Shown here piece by piece: positions 29,880-41,541 of a DNA stretch of 64,000 nucleotides. The notes under the pieces are model-generated. The model saw only the letters and a program-made list of their open reading frames with translations. It was not told where the DNA came from and did not search any database. Both the position numbers and the translations under genes were made by a program. Source of the stretch: Strigamia acuminata (lineage: Eukaryota; Arthropoda; Chilopoda; Geophilomorpha; Linotaeniidae); the NCBI GenBank assembly GCA_949358305.1, contig OX442321.1, positions 4,923,605 to 4,987,604 on the forward strand. The letters are read 5' to 3'. The first letter of the stretch is position 1; each line of letters starts with the position of its first letter.

Positions 29880-31552
29880 ATGGAACAACAACACATTATC
29901 AAGTCTGGTTGCGGCAGAAAAAGTATACAATATAGAAACACCGAGATAGTCATTTGTATACAAATGCTCTTTGATTCTATAGGTAACAAAATCAAAGGAA
30001 ATGCAAAACCGAGAATATTTATTCACAGAGGAAGTCGTAATAAGAATACACGCAAACATACTCGAGCGACTTTTAAGAGTGAAATCCTGGGCTACAAGTC
30101 GAAACGAGGCTTTGTATACAATCTGTTGCACTTTCTAGTCATTTCTCTCAGCACTCTCACTTGCTCGTATCAAACTTACGATCGAGTCAACTTTTATCTA
30201 TCTGCACCCATCGAAAGCAGGGTCAATTTAATAAAGAATGCATTCGTCAAGTTCCCATCTGTAACTCTGTGTCCTGCAACCTTCGTTTACGCTGATTTGT
30301 ACAGAATAGGAAAATTAAAACACTCTAGTAATCCATGCTTTCCCACCGATTTAATTAATGATGACACCCTTAACATTTCTACCTTCTGGAATCTCATGTC
30401 ATTAAGTGAAACGATGCATCAGGTTTCCGAATGGACGGTAAGTTTCATTCTGCTGCGAAAAAATTAAATTGAAATTTCTACGTTTTTCCAGAAAACCGAT
30501 CGTAATAGTAACAGTAGCACGTACTATTTTGCTAGAAGTGACAGCAAAACTGTTTTTGGCACTTGTTACACATACTCCAGCAGTAAGTCTAACACTTGAA
30601 GAGACCGATCTTTTTTGTAAAATTAATTTTGAATCCGCTATTGTTTCTGTAGAAAATCTTGTTCGTTTTAAAAAGGATGATTTTAAGTTAGTTTTTACCT
30701 TCAACGACTCTTTAAACAATTGTACCATTACACCGGGAGTAGCATTGGTATGAATACACCTAAATAACTAAATTCAATCGAGAAAATTTTAAAACGATGT
30801 ATTACATTAAAACAGTACATGCTGCACCATGATGATGTTGACGTCAAATACAACATAGCAAATGAATATACAGTATTCGGCCGTTCGGCAGTATCGTACG
30901 GTTTATCTGCAAAACGAGTTCGTTTCTAGACCAACTCATCAATTACAAATTAAGTTAACACTAATTTTCCTTAAATAGTTCAAAAGTCTGAATCGAACAT
31001 CAAACCCTTGCGACACCATTCAAGCTGCAAGCTAGTGCAAAATCGACTGTTTTGAAAATTTTCTGAAAAATGTCAGCGAGTGCCGGTAAGAAATAGCAAA
31101 ATGTTTCTGCTCCCGTGTGATTATCGATACAAATCCACAGATTTCCGATGGCTTCTGTTTCGGAACTCCCATTGTGTGCAAACGTATCCATTCTAATGCT
31201 GCAGGTATTCGAATTGTGGCGCTTGGCCACGAACTTTAATTATTTTGAAAAATGCACTTGTCCTAAAATATGCGACGAAACTTTGTACACTGATCATTTA
31301 AAAAAGAACGCGCTGGATGACGTATACTCAGCCTATTTATCCATCTGCTTTGATGATGACGTGATTGAAGAAATTGTGGAGAGTTACAGATACTCTTTCG
31401 TATCATTGATGTGCGATGTCGGTGGCAATTTGGGTCTCTTTTTAGGATTGAGCTTCCTTGCTTTATTCGACATTGCAGATTCAATCATTACCTACATTTT
31501 TACGGTCAAACAATTCCTTAAAAATGAACCTAATATTCAAAAATTTCATTAA
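29880..31552 (+). pseudogene. DEG7: near-complete DEG/ENaC gene with one nonsense codon
   Basis: Exons 29880-30437, 30492-30582, 30653-30747, 30816-30917, 30979-31085 and 31141-31552 keep every splice site and phase of DEG3. All motifs are present: KSKRGFVYN, FPSVTLCP, TVFGTCYTY, CTCPKICDE, GLFLGLS. The sole defect is TAG at 31033-31035 in exon 5, where DEG3 and DEG10 have CAG (Gln) just before an extracellular Cys; the protein would end before TM2. Either a very young pseudogene, a null allele, a base-call error, or a readthrough site. The rest of the frame is undamaged. Confidence 0.85.
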
Positions 31553-31839
31553 ATCCAGCACAAAACGTTGTATATTACCCCGTAAAATCTTATAACTTCA
31601 CTTTACTGTTCAATTGAATAAAATAAATTACAACTGTATTCTATTATAGTGTTATAAATGTTTAATAATGTCAAAGAATATATTTATTAACACAGATTAT
31701 CTCAATAAATATTTTACTCAACACTTTTTAATCTAGTAATTTCTGTACCATGAAACGAGCTCAGCTTTATACATCACATTCACAGCAACACGAATTGGGA
31801 AGAATATAGATAATAAGCTTAGGTCTTTGGTAGAGTTAC

Positions 31840-32450
31840 AATACCCTGTGACTGGTATGGTCTTCACCAAGTTAACCCGGGGACTGGTTATCCTGGTGTG
31901 AAACGCATACTCACGAATAAATGACTAAGACTCCCTATAATTGGTTGTTGGCCTTTAATATGTGTTGTCTAGGGGTATGGGGAATCCTGTCACCCGTTGC
32001 GGGAGTGCCAGTTAGGCACACCGCACCGGCGACCGACCCGTCACACACAGGGTGTGAGCCCCATGGGTGACGTGGTCGGTTCAACGTAACATTCATGTCG
32101 TACTCACCTACGACCCACGCAGCCACTCATGGAGGGTGCACTATGTAAACCGCCATAGTACTGAGCTTCGCTGTGGTGAATGGCGAGGAGTGCAGAGTTT
32201 ATGTTAGCCCGGGACACGTCTTGTCCCTCTGATGGTCACAGCTCCTCTTCGTCACGGTTGGAGAGAGACTCACCTCTCTCTAGCACGACCGGTGACAGAC
32301 AGACAGAGACACAACCTTTCTCTCTCACCTCTCCCACTCGACTTCTCCCCACACCACTCAGTTCCCTCCTCTCCCAGGCTAGGTCAGTCCATCCACAGAA
32401 GGGATAACCTTGGGGCCGTAAGATAGTGTTTGGCAGTGACATAGGTCACC
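31840..32450. repeat. GC-rich interspersed repeat R, copy 1
   Basis: About 350 bp of this region (31900-32215) recurs in reverse orientation at about 38870-39110: GGCCTTTAAT, TTGTCTAGGGGT, GACCCGTCACACACAGGG, GCCCCATGGGTGACGTGGTCGGT, TACTCACCT, GTGGTGAATGG. It lies in the 3' flank of DEG7, and copy 2 lies in that of DEG9. No coding region; type of repeat not identified. Confidence 0.6.
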
Positions 32451-32569
32451 CTGGGTGGCCAAGCGGTCACATCCCATATCAAACATTTTGATTTTTTTGT
32501 CACACATTTCCAGTTTTTTAAAGAAAACCATGGTGGTCCATTCACCTGCAGGGGTCAGAGTCACCCAAC

Positions 32570-33240
32570 TTTGCGGTAATTAAATTTAGCTAGTCACTTT
32601 GCAGCATTGCAAACTAATTTTTATTCATTAAATTTTTAATTTCCTAATTGTCCTTGTCCTGATAATATTTTTTTTTAAATAAATTTAATCCTTAAATTAC
32701 CTGCTAAATAATAGAATGTTCCTTACAATATTTCTGGACAAAGCTGGTTTCTGATAAAAAAAAAAGCAAAAAACATTTTCATGCCATTCCCCAATTAATT
32801 CCTACAATTCCAACAATCGTGACCAATTCTTCTGAGAAAATAAAAGAAGATTAAAGAACATAAAAGAATGTTTGTGCTAAATTTATATTGATTGCCAGTG
32901 TCTCCTGTTATTATCCTAACCATCAATTATTTCCAAAATAAACCACACAATACAATAGAAACTATCTGAATTACTATCCAAATAATTATAGACAAAACTG
33001 CTGACAAAGATGTAAAAAACAAACCAGCCAATCTATTTCTTCAGACAAAACAACAACTTCAAAGATTCACCACTACCACCACCAATTTATTCCTCTCTAT
33101 GAAATCACTTCTCCTTTTACTGTATCCTTGACCGGTTTGCCTGAACATCATGCTGCAACCGCGACATTTGATGAATCGCTATCCCAGCTGGCACAAAGGT
33201 ATGACCACAGATATAAATACTACTGGACTGCACGCTGCAA
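32570..33240 (+). promoter_or_regulatory. Diverged upstream block C before DEG8
   Basis: It shows the same motif order as the DEG5 upstream region in weaker form: CCCCAATTAATTCCTACAAT, CAATTTATTCCTCTCTATGAAATCACTTCTCC, TTGACCGGTTTGCC, CGACATTTGATGAATCGC and GCTGGCACAAAGGTA. Another 600 bp without a recognised feature separates it from DEG8. Confidence 0.35.
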
Positions 33241-33850
33241 ATAGCACCCAGCTTGTGAGAGCAGGAGGCATTGTTGGCATGAAGTGACGTGAATGCTCTC
33301 CAACTTCCTGTTTCGCGTCTTACTCCACCAATTTCAATCCCATTTTTCGTTTTTCTCTCATTTCCCCCTCATTTTATTGTTTTTTGTCGGGTTTTGCATT
33401 TTTTTCTTACTTATATTTAAATAAACACATCTGGATTGTGACGTTTCACAATTCGAAACCATGCAATATTTGCTAACCATCGTTCAGAAATTGTGTTTGT
33501 ATGCTGATTTCAGGTAGCCATAACATTAACAGAAAGTAAAAAAGAATTTAGTGTTGCTACTATCTGTAAGCATGCACTTCTTACCCACAATCTCTCAGTT
33601 CGCAGTCTAGTCGCTACAAAAAAGTGAGATTTCCATATGGAAAGTATAATGGAAATGTAGTGTACGTAAAATCTGTAAATGATCGTCTATCCACGTGGTG
33701 GAAATGTATGTTATGGAAAGTTATATTTCCACCATACTTCCAGTACTGTAAATTAGAATATGATTTGGATAACCTAACCTAGTGTGTTTACGTCTGTGCT
33801 AAAACCCACACAAAACTGCTCAATATCCCCCATTTGATATTTCTCCTTTT
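33241..33850. other. Gene-free spacer
   Basis: No supported coding region or repeat. Short mirrored runs (TTTCCATATGGAAAG, 33631-33645) are the only notable structure. Confidence 0.35.
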
Positions 33851-33859
33851 AATCTGTAG

Positions 33860-34440
33860 AATACATACTCAGACAAAATGCGAAGCAAATATTATTTACT
33901 CATAAGCGACGTACTAATAAGAATAAAAGCAAACAAGATGGAGTGTCTTTCAAGAGCGAAATCCTCGGCTACAAGTCGAAACGAGGCTTTGTGTACAATC
34001 TATCGCGGCTTCTCGTCATTTCTTTCTGCACTGTCGCTTGCTCCTATCAAATTTACGATCGATTCAGCTTATTTCTATCTAGACCCATCGAGAGCAGAGT
34101 GACTTTAATGCACAATTCATCCGTCAAGTTCCCATCGATAACCCTGTGTCCTGCACTCGGCCATTACGTTCCTTTACACAAGATGAAAGAACCAGGAAAT
34201 GAAAGTTGCAACAAACTTCCTACTCATTTAATAGATAATGGTACCCTTGACGTATCTACCTTTTGGGACCTCATGTCTCTAAATGGAACATATAGTGGGA
34301 TTGAAGAACCTACAGTAAGCATCTTTCATTCTACCGCTAAAAAATCCCAATTAAATTTACCCGTTTTGCCAGTCAGGTGATTTGAATTGGTTTGTTCGAA
34401 CTATGGTTGGCACGTGTTACACATATTCCTACAGTAAGTT
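33860..34440 (+). pseudogene. DEG8: DEG/ENaC pseudogene, exon 1 intact, exons 3-6 lost
   Basis: Exon 1 runs from the conserved acceptor TTTTAATCTGTAG (33859) to 34314 without a stop, with YKSKRGFVYN, TM1 (LLVISFCTVACSYQIYDRFS) and FPSITLCP. Exon 2 is shortened and shifted but still ends in ..GTCYTYS.. and GTAAGTTC (34433). A palindromic MITE begins nine bases later. After it the sequence resumes in DEG 3' flank (35586 on), so exons 3 to 6, TM2 and the pore are absent. Closest to the DEG5/6 subgroup, but with its own variants (ALGHYVPLHKM). Confidence 0.85.
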
Positions 34441-34448
34441 CAACATTA

Positions 34449-35584
34449 TACAGGGTGTTTCAGAATTCATGTTACACAGAAATAGAGGGGGACCAGGAGA
34501 TCACGTTTCCACTAATCAAAAATTCCAAAAAAAATTTTCCACTTAGTCACAGCCCCTAAAACAATTGAAGATTTCAAATATCGCGCGTCACGCACATCGC
34601 CCATATAGAGGGGGACCAGGAGGTCACGTTTCCACTAATCAAAAATTCCAAAAAAAAATTTCTACTTAGTCACAGCCCCCAGAACAATTGAAGATTTCAA
34701 ATATCGCGCGTCATGCCCACGTATGCCAGGTAAAAGCGCAATTCTCAAATAAAAACACACAATTGGTAGCTTTAACCTGGCAAACGTGGGCGACGTGCGT
34801 GACGCGCGATATTTGGAAAAGGTGTTTCCAGACTTTTGACTCAAAAGTCTGGAAACACCTTTTTTTCTTGAAAATGACTGAAGATATATCAATTCTATTG
34901 ATGTAGGCATATAGGAAGTCGATGGTGGGCTATCCAGTGGTGACCTTAAATTTGACTCGGAAGGTCATCTTCAAGGTCATTCACTTCTTAACTTTTAAAC
35001 CGTTTAAGATACAGCAAAATTTCCAATTACAAAGTTGTAGAACACCATTGAATTAGTACTATGCAACTTATCTCAGCCATCTTGAGTTAAATGTTTTCAT
35101 TTTGAAATGAAACAAATCAACTAAAGTAAAGCCAGCCATTGTGGCAAAACTTAAATTTCTACTCCAAAAGTAATGAATTTGTTCGATAAATGTATTCAAA
35201 TTTTTATTATTATGCAAGTAAACAAGAAAAACCACCGTATTTTTTTAATGCCTAAATTATTTTATTTTTATAAGATAAAAAATCTCAATTTGCTGATTTG
35301 TTTTGCTTTTTTTAAAAAAAAACATTTGACTCAAGATGGCTGAGATAAGTTGCATAGTACTAATTCGATGGTGTTCTACAACTTTGTAATTGGAAATTTT
35401 GCTGTATCTAAAACGATATAAAAATTAAGAAGTGAATGACCTTGAAAATGATTTTCCGAGTCAAATTTAAGGTCACCACTGGATAGCCCACCATCGACTT
35501 CCTATATGCCTACATCAATAGAATTGATATATCTTCGGTCATTTTCAAGAAAAAATGGTGTTTCCAAACTTTTGATTCACCCTG
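34449..35584. mobile_element. Large inverted-repeat MITE (CAGGGTG ends, TA flanks)
   Basis: Ends CAGGGTGTTTCAGAATTCAT and ...TTTTGATTCACCCTG are flanked by TA. Long inner arms (about 34830-35070 and 35330-35560) are inverted copies. The left part carries an internal 125-bp tandem duplication (AGAGGGGGACCAGGAG(A/G)TCACG, 34483-34580 and 34607-34705). No transposase. Relatives: 6893-7080 and 25008-25248. Confidence 0.8.
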
Positions 35585-35639
35585 TATACACTTTTGAACT
35601 GCAATATACAGTACAATTGAATCAAATAATCAAATCAAA

Positions 35640-36240
35640 CTCAAGTTTCCACAATAGTAATAAATCAAACAATTTTCGGACTCTGTTCCTTTTATGTTAA
35701 ACTATGACGCAAACGCACTCGTAGCGCCACCTATGTATTAATGCAGGTAAAGACACTTATGCTAATTTCAGCCTACCTAATGGCTTGTTTTTCAAACGCT
35801 CTACATTCACATCCGAATCAATCAAAGCAATCAAGAAGAGAGGAACACATTAGACAAAATTTAATAATGCAAGATATTAATTTCAGTTCCCAATGACGAC
35901 CAGAGCCATGCATATGTAACACTAACATGTATATGATTATCTAATGAATAAATAAAGCCAATCGAATTAATGCTGCGACAAAGTGCTCTTTCGGTATTTC
36001 AAAAAGCAACTTCACCTCATATGAATATCTGCTTTTTAATTTTTAAAACTTAAATCAATAGTTTCTATAACTACAGTAAACCGACCGCAATATCAATATC
36101 AACGGGTACGGATAAGAACATCAGAAAGTTGTGCTCAATTTCATACCGTTTCAGTGCTACTGTATTTGGATGAAACTACACACAATATTTTAGGTAAGTG
36201 ACTTTTATTTATAAGTATGAAACTTGGTCAGCCACAATCG
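35640..36240 (+). promoter_or_regulatory. Upstream block B, copy 2 (for DEG9)
   Basis: Near-identical to 1740-2330 over most of its length. It ends with TTTTAGGTAAGTGACTTTTATTTATAAG. Together with DEG8 on its left and DEG9 on its right it mirrors the DEG1-blockB-DEG2 arrangement. Confidence 0.45.
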
Positions 36241-36719
36241 ATGTGTATAATAAAATAACTGCAAAAATAATAACCGCGGAAATAAATGACAGTTAAAATC
36301 CAGGTATCCTAAACTGAGTAATCGCAGAATGAATAACCGCAGAATTTAAAAATCAGTTATTGATTAACCGGAGAATTTCCAAATGGGAAAGATTTCAGGG
36401 TCTTTTTTTAAACAAATCGACCGGGTAAGGTAAAGTTCGCGGGGGTCTGCAAGTACTGCATATAAAAATAAAAACTCGTTAAAAAAAATGAAAAAACGAT
36501 CATATAGAGATAAAAATTGCTAAAAAGCATTAAAAAATCGAATAAAAATCGATTAAGAATCGATAAATATCAATAAAAAAAATCGATAAAAAACCGACCA
36601 CCGCCGTTCAGATAACCCGTGTTCTGAAAATCGCGGTTCTACTGAAGTGACTATAATGCGATAAATTAAAAGCTTTTTGCAGAAGTTCATTTTCTCTTAC
36701 GCACATAACTAAAAAAACA

Positions 36720-38418
36720 ATGACACCACAACACTTTATCAAGTCTGGTTGCGGCAGAAAAAGTATACAATAAAGAAATACCGAGATATTCATTTGTGTT
36801 CAAGTACTCTTATATTCTATAGGAAACACAATCAAAGGAAATGAAAAACCGAGAATATTTATTCCCAGAGGAAGTCGTAATAAGAATATCTGTAAAAATG
36901 ATCGAGCGACTCTCAAGAGTGACATCCTCGGCTACAAGTCGCAACGAGGCTTTGTATACAATCTCTTGTACTTTCTAGTCATTTTATCCAGCACTCTCGC
37001 TTGCTCGTATCAAACTTACGATCGAATCAGCTTATATTTATCCGCACCCATCGAAAGCAGAGTCAATTTAATACGGAATGCATCCGTCAAGTTCCCATCT
37101 ATAACTCTGTGTCCTGCAAAATATGTTTACGCTGAATTGTACAAAATGGGAAAACAAAAAAAAGATAGTAATCCATGCTTTCCTACTCATTTAATAAATG
37201 ATGACACCCTTAATGTTTCTACTTACTGGGATCTCATGACACTAAATGGAACGATGGATAACTTTTACGAATGGATGGTAAGAAAGTTTTATTCTGCTGC
37301 TAAACAAAAGGATTAAAATCTCTACGTTTTTCCAGAGAACCGATGTTAATAATAACAGAAAGAGGTACAATTTTGTCAAAAGTGACACCAAAACCGTGTT
37401 TGGCACGTGTTACACATACACCAGCAGTAAGTTTAACACTTGAAGAGACCGAACTTCTTGTATAATTAATTTTGAATCTGATATTGTTTCTGTAGAAAAT
37501 CTTATTCATTTTAAAAAAGATGAATTTAAGTTAGTTTTTGCTTTCAAACATACTTTAAAGGATTGCATCAAAGCACCTGCAAAAGTATTTGTAAGAATAT
37601 ACATAATTGACTTAATTAAATCAAATAAATGCAATAAATTCAATCGAGAAAAGTTTAAAATGATGAGTTATTTTAAAACAGTATATGTTTCACCATGACG
37701 ATGCTGACATCAAATACAACATAGCGACTGGATATACACAATTAAACCACACGAAATTATCCTATGGTTTATCTGCAAAACGAGTTCGTTTCTAAACCAA
37801 TTCATCAATTACGAATTAGATTAACAATAATTTTTCAATACACAGTTCAGAAGTCTGAATCGAACATCAAACCCTTGCGACACCGTTCAAGCCGTAAATC
37901 AGTGCAAAATCGACTGCTGTGAGAATTTTCTGAAAAATCTCACCGAGTGCCGGTAAGAAATAGCAAACTGTTTGCGCTCACGTGTGATTATCGATCAAAT
38001 CCACAGATTTCCGATGGCTTCTATTTCGGAACTCCCATTGTGTGCAAACGGATCCATTCTAAAGGAGCAGATCACCAAATTGTGGAACTTGGCCACGAAC
38101 TTTAATTATTTTGAAAAATGCACTTGTCCTAAAATATGCGACGAAACTTTGTACACGGATCATTTGAAAGAAAACGACATCGATGCAAAATACTTAGCCT
38201 ATTTATCCATCCGCTTTAAAGATAATGTGATTGAAGAAATTGAGGAGACTTACAGCTTCTCTTTGGTATCGCTCATGTGCGACATCGGTGGCAATTTGGG
38301 TCTCTTTTTAGGATTGAGTCTCACTGCCTTGTTCGACATTGCAGATTCAATCATCATTTCCTATTTTACGTACAAACGATCTATTAAAAAAAAATCTACT
38401 ATTCAAAAATTCCATTAA
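36720..38418 (+). CDS. DEG9: DEG/ENaC subunit, intact except for an early in-frame stop
   Basis: Exons 36720-37277, 37336-37426, 37496-37590, 37682-37783, 37846-37952 and 38007-38418 have all canonical junctions and phases. TAA at 36771-36773 interrupts the frame 17 codons after the ATG used by DEG3/7/10/14. If the coding exon instead begins at the acceptor TTATATTCTATAG (36819) the rest is open to the end, through KSQRGFVYN, TM1, FPSITLCP, TVFGTCYTY, CTCPKICDE, TM2 and GLFLGLS. So it is either functional with an upstream start exon or a pseudogene with one defect. Exon 5 has Cys-Cys (DCCEN) where others have Cys-Phe. Confidence 0.7.
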
Positions 38419-38739
38419 ATTCAGCACAAAACGTTATATATTACCCCGTAAAATCTTCTAACTTCACTTCAATTACAACTCCATTTCATTATAGTGTTAT
38501 AAATGTTTAATAATGTCAAACTATGTATTTATTATCACAGATTATCTCAATACCTTTCCTCACTTAAAGCAATTTATGTGTTTTGGTCATTTCAAACTAT
38601 CACTTGTGACATAATAAAAATGTTAATGGTATATCAGATCACATTATCTTATTCTCGTCATAATCCAACATTTCCGCTGACAAATTTATAGAAAAAGGCA
38701 GAGACAACACAAATGTTTCTACTTAAAACCAGGGGAGGT

Positions 38740-39175
38740 ACGAGCGGAGTGGTGTGGTGAGAGAGAGACGTTGCTGAGAGAGCCGGGTGAGAACGTGTCT
38801 AGTGCGAGCTACCACGGTCCGAAAGTTGGCAGAGACAACTGGCGACTCTGCTGCTCTCACCATTCACCACTGTGACGCTTAGTGGCGGTTCAGGATGACT
38901 GCTGCAGTACCGTGAGCGGCTACATGGGTCGTACAGGTGAGTATGACAGAATGTTCGTCCAATGCGACCGACCACGTCACCCATGGGGCTTCCCCCTGTG
39001 TGTGACGGGTCGGACGCCGGCGTAGCTTGCCTACTGGCACCAACGCACAGTAAGATAGGTGACCCAACCCCTAGACAACTGATTAAAGGCCAAACCCAAC
39101 AATCTGAGACCCTGTCTTGTTTATTACATGATATATGAATCCCTCCCGCGGGTAAGACCATAACCCAGTCACATA
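38740..39175. repeat. GC-rich interspersed repeat R, copy 2 (inverted)
   Basis: Reverse-complement relative of 31900-32215, carrying CTCACCATTCACCAC, AGGTGAGTATGACAG, ACCGACCACGTCACCCATGGGGCTTCC and GTGTGTGACGGGTCGG. No open frame of note. Confidence 0.6.
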
Positions 39176-39299
39176 GTTTACTTGGGGAAGTTTTAGTTGG
39201 GGGAAATTTAAATCAATTTAGGGGGGAGAAATAGTAAAAAAAAAAATGGGGAATGTTTAAATCGAAGCCTTATTCCACCAAATGTTTCATTTACGACCG

Positions 39300-39690
39300 T
39301 GTGAGCGGTGAGGGCGCGAAAACACATTAGACATAACTTAATAATGCAAGATATCAATTCCAGTTCCCAATGACGACCAGAGCATGCATACGTAACACTA
39401 ATATGTATATGATTATCTAATGAATAAATAAAACCAATCGAATTAATGGCGCGACAAAGTGCTCTTTCGGTATTTCAAAAAGCAACCTCACCTCATATCC
39501 ATATCTGCCTTTTAATTTTTAAAACTTAAATCAATAGTTTCTATAACAACAGCACACCAACCGCAGTATCAACATCAACGGGTACAAGGTAAGAACATCA
39601 GGAAGTTGTGCTCAATTTCATACAGTTTTAGTGCTGCTGTACTTGGATAAAAAAACCACAAAATATTTTAGATAAGTAACTTTTATTTAT
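39300..39690 (+). promoter_or_regulatory. Upstream block B, copy 3 (partial, before DEG10)
   Basis: Matches 35840-36225, from ACACATTAGACA(T/A)AA to TAAGCATGAAACTT. It stops at about 39705, where sequence from the right end of the DEG3 mariner element takes over. Confidence 0.45.
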
Positions 39691-39712
39691 AAGCATGAAA
39701 CTTTGTGAGCCA

Positions 39713-39787
39713 AAATTTAAATGTGGTGTGCCAATCACTAGCAATTCCACTTTTAAAGTGTTTAATTTTTGAGTATTCACCCTCTGT
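39713..39787. mobile_element. Right-hand stub of the DEG3-type mariner element
   Basis: AAATTTAAATGTGGTGTGCC through TTTGAGTATTCACCCTCTG followed by TATATATTCGATAAAT is identical to 4937-5012 and its flank. The other 870 bp of the element are absent. It therefore travelled with the DEG10 gene body when that was copied from a DEG3-like donor. Confidence 0.85.
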
Positions 39788-39856
39788 ATATATTCGATAA
39801 ATTTAAAACCTTTTGCAGCAGTTCGTTTTCACTTACGCACACAACAAAAAAAACCA

Positions 39857-41541
39857 ATGAAACCACAAGAGTTTATCAAGTCTGGTTGCGGCAGAAAAAG
39901 TATACAATATAGAAACACCGAGATAGTCATTTGCTTACAAATGCTCTTTGATTCTACAGGTAACACAATCAAACGAAATGCAAAACCGAGAATATTTATT
40001 CTCAGAGGAAGTCGTAATAAGAATATATGCAGAGATGATCGAGCGACTCTCAAGAGTGAAATACTCGGCTACATGTCGAAACGAGGCTTTGTATACAATC
40101 TGTTGCACTTTCTAGTCATTTCCTTCAGCACAATCGTTTGCTCGTATCAAACTTTCGATCGAATCAGCTTATATCTATCCGCACCCATCGAAAGCAGAGT
40201 CAATTTAATACGGAATGCATCCGTCAAATTCCCATCCATAACTCTGTGCCCTATGCCCTTAGTGTACCCTAATTTGTACAAAATGGCAAAACAAAAACAA
40301 TACAAAATTCCACAACTATGCATTCCCACTGATTTAATAAATGATGTTACCCTTAACCTTTCTACTTTCTGGGATCTCATGACACTAAATGGAACGACGG
40401 ATAAATTTTTCGAATCGACGGTAACAAAGTTTTATTCTGCTGCCAAACAATTGGATTTAAATTTCTACGTTTATCCAGAGAACTAATGATAATGTCACAA
40501 AAACGTACAATTTTGTCAAAAGTGACACCAAAACTGTGTTTGGCACGTGTTTCACATATTCTAGCAGTAAGCTTAACACTTTTAGAGACTGAACTTTTTA
40601 TACAATTAATTTTGAATCTGCTATTCTTTCTGCAGAAAATCTTATCCGTTTTAAAAAAGATGAATTTCAGTTAGTTTTTGCCTTCAACCATTCTTTAACG
40701 GATTGCAACCGAGCACCTGGAATACTATTTGTAAGAATATACATAAATGACATAAATAAATTCAATCGAGAACAATTTAAAACGATGTGTTACATTAAAA
40801 CAGTATATGCTACACCCTGATGATGCTGACATCAAATACAACATAGCAAATGGATATACAGTATTCGGCCGTTCGGCAGTATCGTACGGTTTATCTGCAA
40901 AACGAGTTCGTTTCTAGACCAACTCATCAATTACAAATTAGATTAACAATGATTTTTCAATACACAGTTCAAAAGTCTGAATCGAACATCAAACCCTTGC
41001 GACACCGTTCAAGCTGTAGACCAGTGCAAGATCGACTGCTTTGAAAATGTTCTGAAAAATGACATCCCGTGCCGGTAAGAAATAGCAAAATTTTTCGGCT
41101 CACATGTGATTATCTATACAAATCAACAGATTTCCGATGGCTTCTGTTTCGGAACTCCCATTGTGTGCAAACGTATCCATTCTAATGACGCAGGTCATCA
41201 AATTGTGGAAATCGGCCACGAACTTTAATTATTTTGAAAAATGCACTTGTCCTAAAATATGCGACGAAACATTGTACAGTGATCATTTGAAAAAGAACGA
41301 CATCGATGTAGCATACTCACCCTATTTATCAATCCGCTTTGATGATGATGTGATAGAAGAAATTGAGGAGAGTTACAGCTTCTCTTTGATATCGCTCATG
41401 TGCGACATCGGTGGCAATTTGGGTCTCTTTTTAGGATTGAGCCTCCTTGCCGTATTTAAAATTGCAGATTCAATCATCATTTACTCTTTTAAGTTCAAAC
41501 AATCTATTAAAAATAAATCTAATATTCAAAAATTCCATTAA
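39857..41541 (+). CDS. DEG10: complete DEG/ENaC channel subunit (455 aa)
   Basis: Exons 39857-40420, 40479-40566, 40636-40730, 40804-40905, 40968-41074 and 41130-41541 join in frame from ATG to TAA. MSKRGFVYN again has RG in place of HG. TM1 is at about residues 79-100 (LVISFSTIVCSYQTFDR), then FPSITLCP, TVFGTCFTYS, CTCPKICDE and GLFLGLS. Exon 1 is two codons longer than in DEG3 (KQYKIPQLC) and exon 2 one codon shorter. The exon 1 donor is GTAACA rather than GTAAGA, which may weaken splicing. The 5' flank is a splice of block B and a mariner stub, so it lacks the block A region its sister DEG3 has. Expected membrane cation channel. Confidence 0.85.
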
